A DNA stretch of 64,000 bases, from positions 13,399,001-13,463,000 of the forward strand of contig JAYKKI010000006.1 in the NCBI GenBank assembly GCA_039881145.1, written 5' to 3'. A program made the translations under genes and the position numbers. The notes beneath the pieces are model-generated. The model saw nothing but the letters and a program-made list of their open reading frames with translations, did no database searches and was not told the origin of the DNA. Shown here piece by piece: positions 59,291 through 64,000 of the stretch (position 1 is the stretch's first letter; every line of letters starts with the position of its first letter). Origin of the DNA: Druceiella hillmani (taxonomy: Eukaryota > Arthropoda > Insecta > Lepidoptera > Hepialidae).

Positions 59291-62200
59291 GTAGAAAGCT
59301 AATAATGCGGATGGTAGACATATTACTGGAAGAATAATCTCTAACAGTATACTATACTTTAACCATAATGTGACCAAAATATTAATGATTGATATAGGCT
59401 AGCCAATAACGATAATAAAATTGAAAAAAAACTTTTTAAGGATAAGTAGAACTTTCTACTTAAGAACTTTAATCTTTTTATTATTATTAAACTATTTACA
59501 AATATTAACATTATTTTTAATCATGTAAATATATTGCAAACCCAACTATGAAATTTTGTAATCATTCAAACTAAATTTTTGTTATATATTTTTTTGTAAA
59601 TGGCACTTTTGAATGGTAACATTGTTATTCAAATAAAAGCCCTATCACAATGCTAAATTTATACATCAAACTGTTTCTGAGAAAAGGGGCCGAACATATT
59701 TGAATGATCTTATAAATGTTTCGTCTTTTTCCTTTTTAAGATACAGAACCCTAAAAGCAAACATTGTTACTTGTAAATATCACCAACACAATTACTTCAT
59801 GTAAATGTTAAATTGAACGTGACAAGCGTCACATGAGGGATAAAAAGGGGTAGGGTGATAATGAGGGATGAGGAATAAAATGAATTTCGATCTATAGATA
59901 ATATTAGGTAATGCGATTTCAGACGACCTTTGATCACGTATACTGAGTGTGCATTATGTGTACTTGTACTTATCTTATTCCATACTTTCATGTCATATGG
60001 CAAAAATGCAGTTAGTACTAGAAACTAGGAGATTGTTTCCATCTTTAGGACATTAATAGAACTTCTCGTTCTTGATCGTTGGTAAATATTAGCTAGAAAA
60101 GAATTTACTACTTAAATTCGCGTAAATAGCATAAGTTAATATATTAATCGTAGCTATATATCTACCACAATGCAAATGAATGATAGTTTTACGAAAATGT
60201 TTTGGGGACAGCTAATTACGACCTGTGGTAGAATCTCGTCGTGGGTAAATCTATGTTTTTGAACAAATTTTGCACCCCGTGCAGGTTTGAATGGATAATA
60301 AAACCCCTTGTACTAGATTGAAACGAGCAGATAACAAAGATGGATAGTGAGTTTTATCCCCAGGGGCAAATTTCGCTAATCAACAAAATTCAGTCCGTTA
60401 GGATGTCATAATTTATTGGAAAATTTTGCTATAATTTAAAATTAAATTTGTTCTGAAATTTGGAGACTGGAAACTGGGTTAATGTGGAATTTAAATTTAA
60501 AATACATATTGGTTGAAGTTAAAAGGAATCAAATACAAAGTTTTGAGAAGAAACTAGAAATTAACTTTAGAAATAATTAAGTTTTTTCTCTTTAATATGT
60601 AGATATTGTAATATGCAATAATAATAAATAAATTACCGTTATATTGAATTATAAAATTGTGTGCAGTTGTATACACGAAATGTATTTTTATCTTTTCGTC
60701 AGAAATCTAAACCACGTTTAATGATTTTTTTGACTGATAGACTGATATATTCTATTTACCAAAATCTGTTAAATCCTAAATAATTCTATGAATCTCTACA
60801 ATTTTTATGAAATTAAAAAAATATTTGCAGTTTCTTGGTTTTATTAGACTAATGAGTAAAATTCGATCTAAGTCACAACTTAAAGTCAAAATATGGTGCA
60901 AACAGAGGTAGCTAAATATATAAGAGAGGAATGGAAATTAAACAATTTCACAAGCATATGCCAAAGTTTAAACGGAACAGTACGTTATAAAGATGATTAA
61001 TTAGGTTATTACAAAGTAAGTGTTGGAGAATCGTTTGAAAATGCAGAGGGCAAAAATGTAGAACGTACTGAAAAGTGTTTTAGTTTTGATCTTTCTTTAC
61101 TGGGGACATTTTCTCTTGAATTATGCTCTTTTTTTCTTTAGAAAATATTTCTTTTAATCCTTACCAAAAACATGAGTGAAATATCTGTTACATGTACACA
61201 TATGGTTGTAAATCTGCCCGCGGCTCTCTAAGATAGATATATTTTTAATGTGAGGTAAAGGACAAAAAACTTATAAACAAAGATACTATGTTTTGTTCAC
61301 CCCTCGTTCCGCAGCACTTTTTTATAGTTTCGTTTAAGCTATTCCAACTTCTTATAATTGCTGAAAACTTTTTTTTTGCTAGAATTTAAAACTTCGGAAC
61401 AATTGTTTAAAAAAAGAAAACAAATATCAGATTATGCGGCTAATCGTACCGAAATAATAAACTTACTGATATATCGTACTAATATATACAAAAATCCAAA
61501 TTTTATTTGAATATTAGAGTAAACGAAAATTTTTAAACATTTTTAAAAATATTTAAAAATCGTTTCTCCAAAATTTAAAACAAAAATTGTAAATCAATAC
61601 GGAATTGAGAAAGTTAAAAAAATTACAACTTTAAGGAAAATTATGTTCTTATTTCTCAATTTGATTTGATTTTGTCGTCACCAACCTTGTGGATTTATTT
61701 TAAACTTTTTCTCTCAACGTGAAAGATAAGTATGCCATATTACCATAGTCATTACTCATATTGTGCACTACGATCAACCAATACGGCACACTGTTACGTC
61801 GCGATATTGTGAATGAAAGTTAATGGGGTAGTGGTGAACAAATTATGGTAAGGAAATTATAACTCTATTCAGGGGAGTAGCGCTGCCAACGCACCTATCT
61901 CACAAAGTATTTCATTAACTCATTACAGTCTTATCGAAATTGTAATCAAATTTGCTTAAGCTAGTAAAAAACAACAAATGAATTAAGTTATTAAATTAAA
62001 TGATGTTATTATGTTAGTGTTGTGTTGAAGTGACATTAAATTAAAGTTTGGTTAATGGAGTGTTAAATATTATTCAGCGTTTATTTTGTAATCGAATTTA
62101 GGGGAAGACTTTTAGTCCCATTGCTGTTTAGTCATCGTGGTGAGTACCTTATTGTTTTTATATATATACAGATTTTTATAGTTTAACATTTTCACGATTT

Positions 62201-62828
62201 TTTTTATCTTCCACTATCATCTTCAATCGAATCTTCTAAATTTACGCAAGATTTATTTATAAGACTCTGCAAACTATTTGTTAGCCTTTACGTAGGTTAT
62301 TGTATTTGTTTGCTGTGGATAGAAAAGTACAAATGTGGGATAAAAGGAAAATTTACACTATTTGTAATGATATATATTATTTAAAAAATCAGGTAGTAAA
62401 CTTAACAAATCGAAGATGGACATTCGATAAAAATTCGGCTATGAAGAAAACGTAAAAGTAAAAAAAAAGGTAAGTTAAGGTAGTTGTATTGTAGTAACGT
62501 GTGGGGAGCAAAGTAATGAATAACAGCGCTAATAAATAAAAGAAGTATAAACAAAGAAAGTACGAAAGAAAGTTAAAAACACGAGTAGATCAAATTATAT
62601 AAATATAACTCGAGTTAAAATATATAAAAATTAATAGGTATTTACCTGTATACTCTTGAAAAACAAAAAAAAAACAATTCAAGGTAGCGCTCGTACGCGG
62701 ACTATAAAGAAAGAGATATAGAGTGAAAGAAAGTGGGTATAAAAAAGAAGTTGTTGTATTGAATACAAGGCAATTACATAGTTTTGAATAAATAATGATA
62801 TGTCTATTAAATATAACATCACGATTTT
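59288..62828. other. No gene; one possible splice donor
   Basis: AT-rich. At 61730-62150 the sequence is somewhat more complex. A strong donor-like cgtg-GTGAGTacc sits at 62140, so a short untranslated first exon ending there cannot be excluded. No reading frame supports it. Frames at 59797-60003 have no recognised domain. Confidence 0.35.
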
Positions 62829-62882
62829 CCTGCTTATAATATTTATTGTATTGTATACAATACAGTAAATATTATAAGCAGG
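62829..62882. repeat. 54-bp loopless palindrome
   Basis: cctgcttataatatttattg plus tattgta is followed directly by its reverse complement with a single mismatch (gta/ata), centred on gtatac. It can extrude as a 27-bp cruciform with no loop. The 74-codon minus frame across it is not considered coding. Confidence 0.92.
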
Positions 62883-63090
62883 TAAATATAAAAGTATAAT
62901 CACGAAGAGATTCGCTATTCAAATCGAATAGATTTATCATGTATTAAAGGAGAAACTTGTAAGCTGGATGGTTTAATTCTGAAAAAGTAGTACATGAAAA
63001 AAGTAGAAAAAAAGTATACCAAGAAATATATTAATACCTTATATTAAGATAATTTGTTTATGAGTGCAATGCGATTAATTAAGATAAGTA
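62883..63090. other. No gene seen
   Basis: AT-rich junction between the palindrome and the terminal satellite. Confidence 0.5.
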
Positions 63091-64000
63091 ACCTGATCTA
63101 GTATATATCGAGGCACTCCGCTTAGCCCCGGTACATGTTACATGTAAGACTTTGCTAACCCGGTCTAGTGTATATCGAGCACTCCGCTAAGCCATGATAC
63201 ATAATACATGTAAGACTTCATTAACCTGATCTAGTGCATATCGAGGCACTTTGCTTAGCCACGGTACATGTTACATGTAAGACTTTGCTAACCCGATCTA
63301 GTGTATATCGAGCACTCCGCTAAGCCATGGTACATGGTAAATGTAAAACTTCTCTAACCTGATCTAGATCGAGGCACTCCGCTTAGCCACGGTACATGTT
63401 ATATGTAAGACTTTGCTAACCCGATCTAGTGTATATCGAGCACTCCGCTAAGCCATTATACACGGCACATTTAAGACTTCACCAACCTGATCTAGTATAT
63501 ATCGAGGCACTTTGCTTAGCCACGGTACATGTTACATGTAAGACTTTGCTAACCCGGTCTAGTGTATATCGAGCACTCCGCTAAGCCATGATACATAATA
63601 CATGTAAGACTTCATTAACCTGATCTAGTGCATATCTAGGCACTTTGCTTAGCCACGGTACATGTTACATGTAAGACTTTGCTAACCCGATCTAGTATAT
63701 ATCGAGCACTCCGCTAAGCCATGGTACATGGTAAATGTAAAACTTCTCTAACCTGATCTAGATCGAGGCACTCCGCTTAGCCACGGTACATGTTATATGT
63801 AAGACTTTGCTAACCCGATCTAGTGTATATCGAGCACTCCGCTAAGCCATTATACACGGCACATTTAAGACTTCACCAACCTGATCTAGTATATATCGAG
63901 GCACTTTGCTTAGCCACGGTACATGTTACATGTAAGGCTTTGCTAACCCGGTCAAGTGTATATCGAGGCACTCCGCTAAGCCGTGGTACATGGTACATGT
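63091..64000. repeat. About 66-bp satellite in a 394-bp six-monomer higher-order repeat
   Basis: Monomers begin with cctgatctag or cccg(a/g)tctag near 63092, 63159, 63225, 63292, 63358, 63420, 63486 and onward, each containing tatcgag-cactccgct-agcc and ggtacatgttacatgtaa-like parts. Two monomer types alternate. Diagnostic variants repeat as a block: one monomer lacking gtgtatat (gatctagatcgagg) occurs near 63358 and 63752, and one with attatacacggcacattt near 63455 and 63849. The phase marker cctgatctagtatatatcga occurs at 63092, 63486 and 63880, exactly 394 bp apart. The array is cut by the window end. Confidence 0.97.

Overview
The window reads as AT-rich, non-coding, repeat-dominated nuclear DNA from an animal, most likely an insect. 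The evidence is decayed Tc1-like transposases of arthropod type, a decayed R1/Jockey-type LINE C-terminus, Helitron-like 3' ends, tRNA-derived SINE-like heads, long (AT)n and (GT)n tracts and several tandem satellites. Nothing in the sequence fixes the order or species. I found no intact protein-coding gene. Nearly all open frames longer than 60 codons are chance AT-rich frames or frames running through microsatellites.

Layout. 0.36-0.57 kb: 47-bp tandem array. 0.74-5.9 kb: nested inverted repeats. The main one (palindrome I) has left arm 736-2592 and right arm 3028-4166 plus 4985-5192. Each arm has amplified different pieces of itself into tandem arrays. A second, overlapping inverted pair (4228-4465 / 5620-5883) carries a short coding-like peptide in both copies. 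7.65-8.4 kb: Tc1-like transposase relic on the minus strand. 9.1-10.7 kb: a nearly full-length Tc1-like element with recognisable ends but a dead transposase. 11.8-21.8 kb: small repeats, tRNA-like heads (one a clear tRNA-Lys(UUU) derivative at 16.9 kb) and microsatellites. 22.15-22.55 kb: a Harbinger-like N-terminal fragment joined in the same frame to a LINE RNase H-region fragment. 25.9-31.4 kb: palindrome II, with two arms of about 1.83 kb around a 1.53 kb spacer and microsatellite at every arm boundary. A 213-bp fold-back element has inserted into one arm and made a target duplication. 34-42 kb: small hairpins, a TIR-bounded element, and 227-bp and 84-bp tandem repeats. 46.98-48.15 kb: ten copies of a 118-bp satellite. 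48.4-62.9 kb: a third copy of the fold-back family, Helitron-like ends, a CpG-rich patch at 53.3-53.6 kb and perfect hairpins. 63.09-64.0 kb: a satellite of about 66-bp monomers arranged as an exact 394-bp six-monomer higher-order repeat that runs off the window.

The most interesting structures are the two very long diverged palindromes, the fold-back family with hammerhead-like core motifs, and the terminal higher-order satellite. There is no set of genes working together here. The interest lies in genome architecture and mobile-element history.
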